Position numbers and translations under genes: made by a program. Positions 23,044-31,663 of a stretch of DNA of 64,000 nt are shown in pieces. This stretch comes from Ruminococcus sp. (lineage in GTDB: Bacteria > Bacillota > Clostridia > Oscillospirales > Acutalibacteraceae): positions 1 to 64,000 of the forward strand of contig JAFTGL010000011.1 of NCBI GenBank assembly GCA_017457955.1. The letters run 5' to 3'. Position 1 is the stretch's first letter. Every line of letters begins with the position of its first letter. The notes beneath the pieces were generated by a model. The model did no database searches. It was given only the letters and a program-made list of their open reading frames with translations, and was not told the DNA's origin.

Positions 23044-23760
23044 TTATCTTAATATTTCGCACTCTACCGCGACGGTATCACCGTGGACAATATCGAACAG
23101 CTCTCTGCCGTCCGATACCGCCTTGCGGATGGTCAGCGTATCGCCCTCATGGGTCTGACCGGCGTAGCGCACCTCGATCTCGCGCACGGGACGCTCGCGC
23201 AACTCCTTTACCGTATAGGTGTTCATCAAAAAGCGCACATACGACACGTTGTTGGTATGCTGGATGAAGTCGATATCTCCCGACTGCACCACGACCTCAG
23301 CGATTTTTTCCAGTCCCTCGTGCTTAAGGCGGCTGAACGCGATCTCTCTCTCGGGCGTCTCCACATGGGTATCCGAGGTCACGCCGACGTCGCGGATGCG
23401 TTTGATCTTCTGTGTCGATAGCTCCAGCACGCACATCTCGATACGCGAGTAGACGCAGATGTTCCCGTCCAAGTCCTTGATCACGGTGTCCACCGTCATC
23501 TTTGCGCCCTTTGCAGACGAGATGTAGCTTTCGATCACACATTTCTCGCTCCAGCGCGGTGTGCGGTCGATCTGTATGCGGTTGCGGGTAAATACCCAGA
23601 CACAGCCGTATTTTTTCTTCAGGCTGACGCCGTCGAGCTCCAGCTCGCCCAGCATTTCGGTCAGATAATCCTGCGCCAGATCAAACGCGCCCTTGACGCT
23701 CAAAACGATATTGGGGTCACAGATACTGGCGGGGATGACCGTCTCTTTAATCAGTTTCAT
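23044..23760 (-). CDS. Acyl-ACP thioesterase
   Basis: A 238-residue double-hotdog enzyme. The first module has YGCVWVFTRNRIQIDR and EKCVIESYISSAKGAKM; the second has the catalytic SGDIDFIQHTNNVSYVRFL, equivalent to the Asn-His region of plant FatA/FatB, then VREIEVRYAGQTHEGDTL. It releases free fatty acids from acyl carrier protein. The second of two adjacent ATGs is preferred (seven bases behind GAGG). It is divergent from the alpha-oxoamine synthase / SDR operon with 165 bases between starts, so a joint lipid function is plausible. Confidence 0.85.
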   Translation of the reverse strand: MKLIKETVIPASICDPNIVLSVKGAFDLAQDYLTEMLGELELDGVSLKKKYGCVWVFTRNRIQIDRTPRWSEKCVIESYISSAKGAKMTVDTVIKDLDGNICVYSRIEMCVLELSTQKIKRIRDVGVTSDTHVETPEREIAFSRLKHEGLEKIAEVVVQSGDIDFIQHTNNVSYVRFLMNTYTVKELRERPVREIEVRYAGQTHEGDTLTIRKAVSDGRELFDIVHGDTVAVECEILR

Positions 23761-23839
23761 CATATCCCTCTTTTCAGCGTTATTTTAACACAACCGCGCC
23801 GAAAATTCAATGGCAGGTTTGCGCCAAAGCGGTTTTTTC

Positions 23840-23868
23840 TTGACATTAACGCATTATTAAGGTAAAAT
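23840..23868 (+). promoter_or_regulatory. Promoter of the alpha-oxoamine synthase / SDR operon
   Basis: TTGACA (23840-23845), 17 bases, TAAAAT (23863-23868). It also excludes translation starts before about 23876. Confidence 0.8.
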
Positions 23869-23925
23869 ATTTTGGGTTATGTTAATCTCAATCAGATGAT
23901 AATAATGATAAATGAGGGCAGAGAT

Positions 23926-25104
23926 ATGGATATATTTGAAAAATGCGAAAAATTCACACTGGCTGACGACTACCGCGAAAAGGGCATTTACCCCTATTTC
24001 CACGCGCTGGAGACCCGTCAGGACGTCGAGGTCATCATGGAAGGCAAACGCCGCATCATGCTCGGCTCCAACAACTACCTCGGTCTCACCACCGAGCCGT
24101 CGGTCATCGAAGCGGGCATCAAGGCGCTCGAGAAATACGGCTCCGGCTGTTCTGGCTCCCGTTTCCTCAACGGCACGCTGAGCATGCACTTAGAGCTTGA
24201 AGCGGAGCTTGCCGTGTTCGTCCACATGGACGAGGCGGTCACCTTCTCGACCGGCTTCCAGTCCAACTTAGGTATCATCAGCGCCATTGTCGGGCGCAAC
24301 GACTATGTCGTCTGTGACCGTGAGAACCACGCGAGCATCTATGACGGCTGTAAATTGAGCTACGGCAAGATGGTGCGCTATAAGCACAACGATATGGAGG
24401 ACCTCGAAAAAGTTCTCAAATCCATCCCCGAGACCGCGGGTATCCTCATCGTCACCGACGGCGTATTCTCCATGGGCGGCGACATCGCCAATCTTCCCGA
24501 GATCTGCCGCTTAGCGGAGCAGTACGGCGCGCGCGTCATGGTCGACGACGCTCACGGCTTGGGCGTCATCGGTGAAGGCGGCAGAGGTACCGCGAATTAC
24601 TTCGGTCTCGAGGATAAGGTCGACATCATCATGGGCACCTTCTCCAAGTCCCTCGCGTCACTCGGCGGCTACATGGCGGCGTCCCACACCGTGTGCGACT
24701 ATGTACGCCACAACTCCCGCCCGTTCATCTTCTCGGCTTCTATCCCGCCAGCATGCTGCGCGGTGGCATTAGCCGCTTTAAGACATCTGAAGGCTCACCC
24801 CGAGCTGCCTGTCAGACTCAACGAGCTTTCCGCCCACGCGAGAGAGGGCTTCCGCAAGGCGGGTCTCAAAATCCGCGAGAGCGCAACGCCGATCGTCCCG
24901 ATCTACACCTATTCTATGGAAAACACGCTGATTAAGGCGAAAGAGGTCTATGACGCGGGCGTTTACGTCAACCCCGTCCTGCCTCCCGCAACAGCTCCGA
25001 ACGAGTGCCTGCTGCGCACCAGCTACATGGCAACGCTGACCGAGGATCTGATCGACGAAGCGGTCGAGATCATCGCACGCGTTCTGCTCGCCGACAATGG
25101 CTGA
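23926..25104 (+). CDS. Alpha-oxoamine synthase (KBL/BioF/serine palmitoyltransferase family)
   Basis: A 392-residue PLP enzyme that condenses an amino acid with an acyl-CoA or acyl-ACP and releases CO2. Motifs are MLGSNNYLGLT (substrate loop, about 45), YGSGCSGSRFLNGT (about 70), DRENHASIYDGC (cofactor-stacking His, about 134), VDDAHGLGVIGEGGRGT (PLP-binding Asp, about 205) and the PLP lysine in GTFSKSLASLGGY (about 236-248). Glycine acetyltransferase, BioF and serine palmitoyltransferase cannot be separated by eye. The overlapping SDR downstream and the thioesterase next door favour long-chain ketoamine (sphingoid-base-like) synthesis over threonine breakdown, because tdh is absent. The start at 23926 is supported by GAGGGCAGAGAT and by the promoter position. 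Confidence 0.85.
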   Translation: MDIFEKCEKFTLADDYREKGIYPYFHALETRQDVEVIMEGKRRIMLGSNNYLGLTTEPSVIEAGIKALEKYGSGCSGSRFLNGTLSMHLELEAELAVFVHMDEAVTFSTGFQSNLGIISAIVGRNDYVVCDRENHASIYDGCKLSYGKMVRYKHNDMEDLEKVLKSIPETAGILIVTDGVFSMGGDIANLPEICRLAEQYGARVMVDDAHGLGVIGEGGRGTANYFGLEDKVDIIMGTFSKSLASLGGYMAASHTVCDYVRHNSRPFIFSASIPPACCAVALAALRHLKAHPELPVRLNELSAHAREGFRKAGLKIRESATPIVPIYTYSMENTLIKAKEVYDAGVYVNPVLPPATAPNECLLRTSYMATLTEDLIDEAVEIIARVLLADNG

Positions 25105-25894
25105 TAAGAAAGTCGCCGTCGTCACCGGCGGCAGCAGCGGTATCGGACGCGCCACGGCGAACAGCCTGCTGATGAAGGGCTGTACCGTCTATGAGCTATC
25201 CCGCCGCGACAAGCCGCAGAGCGGTATTCGCCACCTGACCGCCGACGTCACCGACGAAGAACAGGTCAGAGCGGCTGTCGGCGAAGTCATTGACCGCGAA
25301 GGACAGATCGACATCCTCGTCAACAACGCGGGCTACGGCATCTCGGGCGCCGCGGAAATGACGTCCTCTGCCGACGCTCACGCCCAGCTTGAACTGAACC
25401 TCTACGGCATGGACAACGTCACACGCGCTGTCCTGCCCCATATGCGCGAGAAGGGAAACGGCAGGATCATCTGCGTCAGCTCCATCGCGGGCATTTTGCC
25501 GATACCGTTCCAGCTGTGGTACAGCGTCAGCAAAAGCGCCATCGCCGCCTATGTCCTCGCCCTGCAGAACGAGGTGCGTCCCTACGGTATCACGGTCTGC
25601 GCGGTACTGCCGGGCGATATCGCCACAGGCTTCACGGACGCGAGGCAGAAAAACGATTGCGATAACAGCGACTACAGCGGACGCGTCCGCCGATCCGTTG
25701 CAACGATGGAAAAGGACGAGCGCGGCGGCATGAGCCCCGATAAGGCGGGCAAATATATTGCGAAACTCGCGATGAAAAAGCATACCCGTCCCCTCAAAGC
25801 GATCGGACTGTCCTATAAAGCGGTCGCGGTGCTGACCAAGCTCCTGCCGAGGAGCCTGTCCAACTACCTCGTCGGAAAAATCTACGCGAAATAA
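25097..25894 (+). CDS. Short-chain dehydrogenase/reductase, candidate 3-keto-sphinganine-type reductase
   Basis: A 265-residue Rossmann protein. It has the cofactor loop TGGSSGIG (10-17), LVNNAGYG (about 72-79), catalytic Ser in CVSSIAG and the YSVSK active-site motif (about 143-147). The C-terminal 60 residues, with GLSYKAVAVLTKLLPRSLSNYLVGKIY, form an amphipathic membrane-seeking tail, as in lipid-acting SDRs. Its ATG overlaps the stop region of the synthase gene by eight bases, so they are translationally coupled. It would reduce the ketone made by that enzyme; this pairing matches the first two steps of sphingoid-base synthesis, but product identity is inference. Confidence 0.8.
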   Translation: MADKKVAVVTGGSSGIGRATANSLLMKGCTVYELSRRDKPQSGIRHLTADVTDEEQVRAAVGEVIDREGQIDILVNNAGYGISGAAEMTSSADAHAQLELNLYGMDNVTRAVLPHMREKGNGRIICVSSIAGILPIPFQLWYSVSKSAIAAYVLALQNEVRPYGITVCAVLPGDIATGFTDARQKNDCDNSDYSGRVRRSVATMEKDERGGMSPDKAGKYIAKLAMKKHTRPLKAIGLSYKAVAVLTKLLPRSLSNYLVGKIYAK

Positions 25895-25909
25895 TTTTTA
25901 TACATACGA

Positions 25910-25938
25910 AACGGCTGTCGCACATCGCGGCAGCCGTT
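25910..25938. terminator. Terminator between the SDR and a lipoprotein gene
   Basis: AACGGCTG (from 25910) pairs with CAGCCGTT (to 25938), with further partial pairing inside. It lies between convergent genes and is followed by TTCTTATACATTTT on the + strand. Confidence 0.7.
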
Positions 25939-25958
25939 CTTATACATTTTATGGAGTT

Positions 25959-26624
25959 TTATTGATTGCGGTTGGATTTTACCTCTTCTATCTCGATCGT
26001 TCCCGTGACAGCGTTGTAATTTACCCGCACGGATTTGCGCTCTGTCTCGCCGATACTGTTTTTATACATACCTGTCGCGACAGCGCCCGAAAGCGCCTCG
26101 CCGTCCTCATAGGGCGATACCGTGATCTCATAATTACCGCCCGGCAGGAAGAAGGATGCGATCGCTACATTCTCCTTATCGGCAGAGTAGTTGCAGGACG
26201 CGGAGTATGATTTCTTTGTATCGGTGTTCAGCATAGTGATGGTAAAATTCGGCTTTTTGCCGTCTCTGTAGGCGGGATTGCCGGAGGACGCCTTTGAAGA
26301 AGCGGAAGAAGATGTTTTCGGCGTCTGCTCCTGCTGTTCTTCCTCGGGCTGAGAGGTGACGATCTGCTCCTCCTGAGGGGTGTTGTTTTCTTCCGCGGAA
26401 AACGACACAGCAGACGATGATGCGGATGAGGACGCAACGGAAGAAGCCTTGTCAGCCGACGCCTCGGCGGTCGTGGGTATGGGAGTTGCGGTCACAGTCC
26501 GTACGACCACGCTTTCGGCGTTATCGGGAGTCGCGCCTTCGGTTTGATCCTCGCCGCAGGCGGTCAGCACAAAGCATACCGCCAAAACCAGTGCCGTTAA
26601 AATAATCAAAAGCCTTTGTTTCAT
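25959..26624 (-). CDS. Lipoprotein with Ser-rich linker
   Basis: A 221-residue lipoprotein. The signal peptide ends in LTAC (Cys23). Residues of about 45-125 are a low-complexity Ser/Ala/Glu/Gln linker, typical of a wall-spanning spacer. The C-terminal 95 residues form a small beta domain (KPNFTITMLNTDTKKSYSASCNYS, FFLPGGNYEITVSPYEDGE) with no recognised family. It is the last gene of the minus-strand run behind the polyol-phosphate cluster (45-base gap, no promoter seen), so it may be co-transcribed and placed at the surface with that polymer. Confidence 0.7.
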   Translation of the reverse strand: MKQRLLIILTALVLAVCFVLTACGEDQTEGATPDNAESVVVRTVTATPIPTTAEASADKASSVASSSASSSAVSFSAEENNTPQEEQIVTSQPEEEQQEQTPKTSSSASSKASSGNPAYRDGKKPNFTITMLNTDTKKSYSASCNYSADKENVAIASFFLPGGNYEITVSPYEDGEALSGAVATGMYKNSIGETERKSVRVNYNAVTGTIEIEEVKSNRNQ

Positions 26625-26669
26625 ATATAAAATCTCCTTATTCTTCTATCGAGTGAAATGTTCAGGGAA

Positions 26670-28367
26670 TCAGACGGGCGGAAACCTGAGCGCCCTTGCG
26701 CGGGCGGTCTCAACGCGGCGGGTCTGCAAAGCGGACGAGTATTCTTCGGGCAAGTTGCCGAGTACCAGCCAGTCGATGACACGGTCGCAGCTGCCTGTAT
26801 CGACATGGTCGAAGTACAAGGGCAGCATCCGCTCGACCTTATCAAATTCGTAATCCCCCTCACGCATCGCCCTCAGCAGCTCGTCGAAGGTCAGGCAGAT
26901 CTTGCCGGGCACATTGGAGGCATAATCGCGGTGGAATCCGCGGGACACCGCATAGCGGTCATGATCGTAGGCGAAGAAAAGCATCGGCTTCTTCATCAGC
27001 ATGAATTCATAGATACAAGAGGAGTAGTCGGTGATCAGCAGGTCGGTGATATAGAACAGCTCGTTGATGTTGGGGTAAGCGTTCATAGAAAAGAAGCGGT
27101 CGCGGAATCGTTCCTCGATCCCGACCTCGCCGGGGACCCACGGGTGCATCTTGAAGAGCACGACGGAGTCCGTGTCCTCACAATAGCGGTAAAGACCCTC
27201 GAAGTCGATCAGATCATAGGGATAGTAAGCGGTTTTCCGATTGCGCCCGCGGTAAGTCGGTGCAAAGAGGATGACCCGCCTGTCTTTGAACGAGGGATAA
27301 GTCTCATAGAGCTGACTCTCGACCTTGCGTCTGTTTTCTTCATCGAGGTAAGGGTCCATGCGGGGCATACCGGTAGGGATGACCTGTTCCTCGAGGATAC
27401 CGAACGGCTCAGAGAAAAAGTGCCTGATCGCCATGGAGTCGGAGATCGCATAGTCGCTGCGGCGGTGAGCGCAGAACGGAGCAGGGCAGCCGAAGTGCCC
27501 CCACCGGCTGTAGCCGACGCCCTTGAAGCCCGCGCCTGCGTGCCAGAGCTGGATCACCCTGACGCTGTCAGAGAGCTTCAGCGTATTGAACGCAGGGACA
27601 TAGTCGTCGATGATGATGATATCTGCCTTCGCGATCCTTGCGATCACCGCGGCGGTAGATAATTTTGAGTAAGATTTGCTCTCTGTGTTGCGAAGCGAGT
27701 GCTTGATGACATAGCTTTTGTCAAGTCCTCGCCCGATCATCCTGTCGTATAGCGCCGACATGCTGGGTGCGAGGACGTCCCGTTTTTCATCAAGGAACAG
27801 GATACGGGGTTTTCGCAGGAATCGGAAAGCCCTGATAAACGAATAGATCACCCGCTGGAACAGAATATTTGCCGCGTCGGCGGTTTTTTTGACAAACCGT
27901 TTCAGCCGCGCGGATATGCCTCTCTTGCGGTAAAGGTCATCCTTCTCATCAGACTTTTTCGCGTTCAAAAAAATGAGACGCAGCTCGGGAAGATCGGAGA
28001 ATTCATCAGTCATGAAGCTGACAGTATAAACGCCGTTCCCCGCGCCGTAGACAAAGCTCCGTCCATAGCGGGAAAGCGTCTCGAACGAGCCGTCGAACAA
28101 TACGGCGATAGGCTCACCGTTTCCGTCAGAAGCGAGAATACGGTAAGTCCCGCTCTCAATACAGCGGTTCAGCCCGTTGTTGGTCACGTTCAGCGACAGA
28201 CGGAAAACGTCTCCGTCAACACCTGCAAGACGGAATTCCGCTTCGACCCTGCCCGACAGCGCGACAAGATAGAAGCGGAGAGAATGAATTCTTTCCGCTT
28301 CTTCGTCTGTTGCTAAAGTCAGATTCAGGTGGATCCTCTCCCACGAGGCGTCCTTCAAATATATCAC
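26670..28367 (-). CDS. CDP-glycerol glycerophosphotransferase family protein
   Basis: A 565-residue membrane-associated transferase of the TagB/TagF type. The first 190 residues are an all-beta or mixed domain of unknown role. The GT-B-like catalytic part has IIIDDYVP (about 251), QLWHAGAGFKGVGYSRWG (catalytic His region, about 273-290), LFAPTYRGRNRKTAY (about 362), FKMHPW (about 402) and LLITDYSSCIYEF (about 442-454), which bind the CDP-polyol. It polymerises or adds polyol-phosphate units on a lipid-linked acceptor. GTG start behind GGGAG. Together with the cytidylyltransferase and epimerase genes upstream it makes a teichoic-acid-like or capsule-type polymer; glycerol or ribitol as the unit cannot be told. 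Confidence 0.85.
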   Translation of the reverse strand: MIYLKDASWERIHLNLTLATDEEAERIHSLRFYLVALSGRVEAEFRLAGVDGDVFRLSLNVTNNGLNRCIESGTYRILASDGNGEPIAVLFDGSFETLSRYGRSFVYGAGNGVYTVSFMTDEFSDLPELRLIFLNAKKSDEKDDLYRKRGISARLKRFVKKTADAANILFQRVIYSFIRAFRFLRKPRILFLDEKRDVLAPSMSALYDRMIGRGLDKSYVIKHSLRNTESKSYSKLSTAAVIARIAKADIIIIDDYVPAFNTLKLSDSVRVIQLWHAGAGFKGVGYSRWGHFGCPAPFCAHRRSDYAISDSMAIRHFFSEPFGILEEQVIPTGMPRMDPYLDEENRRKVESQLYETYPSFKDRRVILFAPTYRGRNRKTAYYPYDLIDFEGLYRYCEDTDSVVLFKMHPWVPGEVGIEERFRDRFFSMNAYPNINELFYITDLLITDYSSCIYEFMLMKKPMLFFAYDHDRYAVSRGFHRDYASNVPGKICLTFDELLRAMREGDYEFDKVERMLPLYFDHVDTGSCDRVIDWLVLGNLPEEYSSALQTRRVETARARALRFPPV

Positions 28368-28413
28368 AAAAACATCTCCCTTGACGGACAGAAGCTTTCA
28401 GGCGGTATCGCCT

Positions 28414-29487
28414 TTACTCTTCCTCTAAAATGGCAACCGCTCTGCGGATACCTTCCTTGAGGTCGACTCTCGGCTCCCAGCCGATGGAGCGGATACGCTT
28501 GTTGTCCATGATCTCGGGGGTGGGATCGCTCGGCGAAGGCTCGGGCATGACCTCGTCCTCGGGATTTGCGAACGCGAGCTTCATGTTGCGCTCGGGGAAC
28601 ACCTCGCATGCCGCCTGCGCAAAGCCGCGGATGGTGGTGTTGGACGCTTCGTTAGAGATATTGTACGGCACACAGTTCTCGCCGTCGAGCAGGACGTGGA
28701 GCATGGCGGTGACCGTGTCGGTCACATAGCAGAAGGAGCGGTTGGTCGCGCCGTTGCTCTTTAAGAGAATATCCTGACCGCGGACGATGTTGGCGATGAA
28801 CTGCGCCCAAACGCGGTCGTCGTCGAGACGGCTTGCGCCGAAGATGTAGGACGGGCGCACGATGCGGATGTTCATGCCGTACTGCTTTGCGTAGCTTGCC
28901 GCTAAGGTCTCAGCCGCGCGCTTGCCGATGGCGTAGCAGTTTTTGTAAGAGGTGAAGTCAACGTAGCCGTTGTCATCCTCTTCGATATAGGGCTTGCCTG
29001 TATACAGAGTGCCGTAAACCTTTAAGGAGGATACGATCAGGGACGCTTCCGCATTGCTGTCCTTCGCGAAGTTCAGCGCATTTTCCGTACCGCTGAGGTT
29101 CGCGCTGATGGTGCCGACGGGATCGCGCTCAAATTCGATATTGCTTGCCTGAGAAGCGGCGTGGATCACGAAATCCGCTCTTTCGGCTTCGATCGGGACG
29201 GTGATGTCCTGCACGATCAGCTCGACGTCGTCGCGCTCAAGGAGCTTGCCGAACTTCTTCTTTGCGAAGTCGCCGAAGCGCTCCAGCGCCAGCACCTTGA
29301 TGTTGTCGCCGTAGAGGTCGTTTCTCAGCAGGATACCGCAGGTCATGTAGTAGCCGATGAAGCCGCCCGCGCCGGTCAGGAGCAGGGTCTTGCCGCGGAG
29401 CTTGTCCCATGAGATCGGAGCGTTGGCGATATCTTCAAGATTGGTATAGATACTCTTTTTGACGCAGTCTTTTACCTTATAATCCAT
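28414..29487 (-). CDS. NAD-dependent epimerase/dehydratase
   Basis: A 357-residue extended SDR. The NAD loop is LLLTGAGGFIGYY (about 33-45), then VIHAASQAS (about 107-115), SSLKVYG, and the active-site YAIGKRAAE (YxxxK, about 190). The C-terminal substrate domain has PYNISNEASNTTIRGFAQAACEVF. The ATG at 29487 lies behind AAGGAGG and overlaps the end of the cytidylyltransferase gene by 11 bases. It probably forms or alters the nucleotide-activated polyol or sugar used by the downstream transferase; which sugar is unknown. Confidence 0.82.
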   Translation of the reverse strand: MDYKVKDCVKKSIYTNLEDIANAPISWDKLRGKTLLLTGAGGFIGYYMTCGILLRNDLYGDNIKVLALERFGDFAKKKFGKLLERDDVELIVQDITVPIEAERADFVIHAASQASNIEFERDPVGTISANLSGTENALNFAKDSNAEASLIVSSLKVYGTLYTGKPYIEEDDNGYVDFTSYKNCYAIGKRAAETLAASYAKQYGMNIRIVRPSYIFGASRLDDDRVWAQFIANIVRGQDILLKSNGATNRSFCYVTDTVTAMLHVLLDGENCVPYNISNEASNTTIRGFAQAACEVFPERNMKLAFANPEDEVMPEPSPSDPTPEIMDNKRIRSIGWEPRVDLKEGIRRAVAILEEE

Positions 29488-30217
29488 ATTTGAGTTCCTC
29501 CTTGGCGAATTTCTTGTAGTTCTCATAATAATACTGCGAACGCAGGGTAGTCAGATCCTCGGGCGTGGTGACCTTGATATTGAAGCGCTCGCCGAGGAAG
29601 ATGTGCACCTTCTCGCCCAGCTCGATGAACAGCTCGCTGGAGGATACGGGACTTAAGATCCCGCGCTTGTACGCCTGATCGTGCGCCCAGAGGATGCGTT
29701 CCATCGTATAGCCCTGCGGCGCCTGGGTGATGTACATGGTACTGCGCTGGTAGCTCTTTCCGCAGGTCTCGCCGTCCTCAGAATACAGCAGGCTGTCGAT
29801 GGACGGAGTGACTGGCACGGCAGTCTTGTATTTCTTGGTCTCGTTGATACAGTTGGTGATGAGCTCTTCGCTCAGCATGGGGCGGACGCCGTCGCAGATG
29901 AGGATGATATCCTCGGGATCGCGGGAGAATTCGTGGGTCGCGACAACGCCGTTGTGGATGGAGTCAAAGCCGTTCACGCCGCCGGGGACGATGGATTTGA
30001 CCTTCTGCACGTTGAACTGCTCGATCAGCCCCTCGAGGTGCCCGATCCAGTCCTCCTTGCAGGCGATGACGATATTGTCCACCATCGGATGGCGGGCAAA
30101 ATGCTCCATCGTGTGGATAATGATGGGCTTGCCGCCCACCTCTAAAAACTGCTTGGGCAAATCGACAGACTTCATGCGCGCGCCGATACCGCCCGCAAAT
30201 AACATCGCAGTGATCAT
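29477..30217 (-). CDS. IspD/TarI family cytidylyltransferase
   Basis: A 246-residue enzyme that activates a phosphorylated polyol with CTP. It has the CTP loop AGGIGARMKSVDLPKQFLEVGGKPI (8-32), IVPGGVNGFDSIHNGV (about 82-97), ILICDGVRPML (about 105-115) and FNIKVTTPEDL (C-terminus). IspD (MEP pathway) and TarI (ribitol-5-phosphate) share this fold. Here the neighbours (dehydrogenase-like protein and CDP-glycerol type transferase) favour the polyol-phosphate role. It is the first gene of the cluster, with a TTGACA promoter 100 bases upstream. Confidence 0.8.
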   Translation of the reverse strand: MITAMLFAGGIGARMKSVDLPKQFLEVGGKPIIIHTMEHFARHPMVDNIVIACKEDWIGHLEGLIEQFNVQKVKSIVPGGVNGFDSIHNGVVATHEFSRDPEDIILICDGVRPMLSEELITNCINETKKYKTAVPVTPSIDSLLYSEDGETCGKSYQRSTMYITQAPQGYTMERILWAHDQAYKRGILSPVSSSELFIELGEKVHIFLGERFNIKVTTPEDLTTLRSQYYYENYKKFAKEELKYGL

Positions 30218-30319
30218 AATAATTCCCTTTCCTTATCAACGGTCGTTGCGAACCCGACACATGCGTTGCTGGGGGAGCACAGTTTCGACCGATTTTCATA
30301 GATATAATAACACATGATT

Positions 30320-30349
30320 ATATTATCATACCCGCAAGTGCTTTGTCAA
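30320..30349 (-). promoter_or_regulatory. Promoter of the polyol-phosphate cluster
   Basis: On the minus strand TTGACA (30349-30344), 18 bases, TAATAT (30325-30320), with a TATAAT also in phase slightly downstream. The 100-base leader contains CGGTCG/CGACCG arms (about 30240-30295) that could fold. Confidence 0.6.
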
Positions 30350-30465
30350 CACAGAGACTTTTGTATTGCGTTTTTTCGATCACACTGCTATGATTATCTC
30401 AACAGAATGAACCTTTTGCGCTCCTCAATTGTATATATAATGAAATTCTTTTAGGAGGAATCGAC

Positions 30466-31614
30466 ATGAAAAAAGCCATCTCTTTATTATCTGTCATAAT
30501 ACTGATCGCCGTACTGGTCTCGGGACTTACCCTCAGCGCGGGAGCTGTACCGATGCCCGAACAGATCGGCGACGTCAACAACAACGACTCAGTCGATATC
30601 GACGACGTGACGCTGATCCGGCGCTACCTTGTCGGTCTGGAGACCTTTGACGTGTACGCGCTCTCAAAAGCTGATTATGACCACGACAAAGACGTCACGG
30701 TGCTGGACGTCACTGCGCTTCAGCGCACGCTCGCGCATATGGACGTGCCCGAAAGCTGGGGCGGTCTTTTCCTTTCAAGCTCTTCTATCCACCGTATCTA
30801 CTCAAACTACGGCTCCGGTAAAGCAATGACAGGCATACCTGTCACCATCACCGCGGAAGGCATAGATACCAGCCCTTACTATCCTCAGCCCGACAGCTTT
30901 TTTGAACCGATCGAATACTTCTTTGAGATCGGTCAGGGCGATTATATCCGCGATGAAAGCGGCAAGATCATTTTTGATGAAAACGGTTCTCCGCAGTATC
31001 ACTATGACGTATACGCACAGCAGGACTGGTCCGAGCAGAACAATATCACCTATACCTTTGAAGAAGCGGGGAACTATTCGCTGACCATCAAATCGCGCAA
31101 CCGCTTCGGCTATGAGGATCAGGATCACACCTATCTCACTGTCGTCGAGCCGTTCAGCGCCGATCAGCCCGTCATCACCTCTGTCATCACCGACAGGGGC
31201 AACAGCTTGGGACTCCTGCAGTATGACAAGATCCAGCCCTCCCGCGATGACGAAAGCCTGACCGTCACCACCCTCGTGACAGGCGGCAGCGGCAGCTATG
31301 AATACTATTTTGAGCTGAGGAACCCAAAGGAAACGGTCATACAGGATTACAGCTCCGACAACAGCTTCACCATCGACAAGGCGTATCTGCCCGGGTGGGC
31401 GGAGTATGAAGAGCTGAAACAGCGTGAAAACGAATATGTTTCGCAAAAGTTTGCAGAGGGAGCATACTGGGTCGAGATCCCGCATGAGTTCGAATATGAC
31501 GCGGACAACTACGATCCCTACGACCTGATCGTCAAGGTCAGGGACAGCGAGGGCAGCGAGACCTCCGAGACCGTACAGATCGCGCCGATCTATGACTTTG
31601 ACTATATTGGATGA
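30466..31614 (+). CDS. Secreted protein with N-terminal type I dockerin
   Basis: A 382-residue exported protein. The signal peptide spans 1-27 (cleavage after SAGA). The dockerin at 36-92 has two EF-hand-like calcium loops (GDVNNNDSVDIDDVTLIRRY and ADYDHDKDVTVLDVTALQRT). The C-terminal 280 residues contain two beta-sandwich-like repeats, each with an aromatic GNYSLTIKSRNRFG or SGSYEYYFELRN strand, but no catalytic motif. Dockerins bind cohesins of scaffoldins, so the protein is probably a cellulosome-like or surface-attached component. Placement of the dockerin at the N-terminus is unusual for enzymes but seen in ruminococci. An AGGAGGAATCGAC segment precedes the ATG; it is monocistronic. Confidence 0.85.
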   Translation: MKKAISLLSVIILIAVLVSGLTLSAGAVPMPEQIGDVNNNDSVDIDDVTLIRRYLVGLETFDVYALSKADYDHDKDVTVLDVTALQRTLAHMDVPESWGGLFLSSSSIHRIYSNYGSGKAMTGIPVTITAEGIDTSPYYPQPDSFFEPIEYFFEIGQGDYIRDESGKIIFDENGSPQYHYDVYAQQDWSEQNNITYTFEEAGNYSLTIKSRNRFGYEDQDHTYLTVVEPFSADQPVITSVITDRGNSLGLLQYDKIQPSRDDESLTVTTLVTGGSGSYEYYFELRNPKETVIQDYSSDNSFTIDKAYLPGWAEYEELKQRENEYVSQKFAEGAYWVEIPHEFEYDADNYDPYDLIVKVRDSEGSETSETVQIAPIYDFDYIG

Positions 31615-31623
31615 TAAATGTAC

Positions 31624-31660
31624 AAAAGGCTGCTGTGATACGAAATCACAGCAGCCTTTT
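31624..31660 (+). terminator. Terminator of the dockerin gene
   Basis: A 16-bp perfect stem (31624-31639 with 31645-31660) with an ACGAA loop; the 3' arm ends in CCTTTT. Confidence 0.9.
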
Positions 31661-31663
31661 CTA

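Noticed and set aside
26658-27662. 334-codon + strand frame over the CDP-glycerol transferase gene
   Set aside because: Antisense shadow without start signals; the minus-strand protein has all family motifs.
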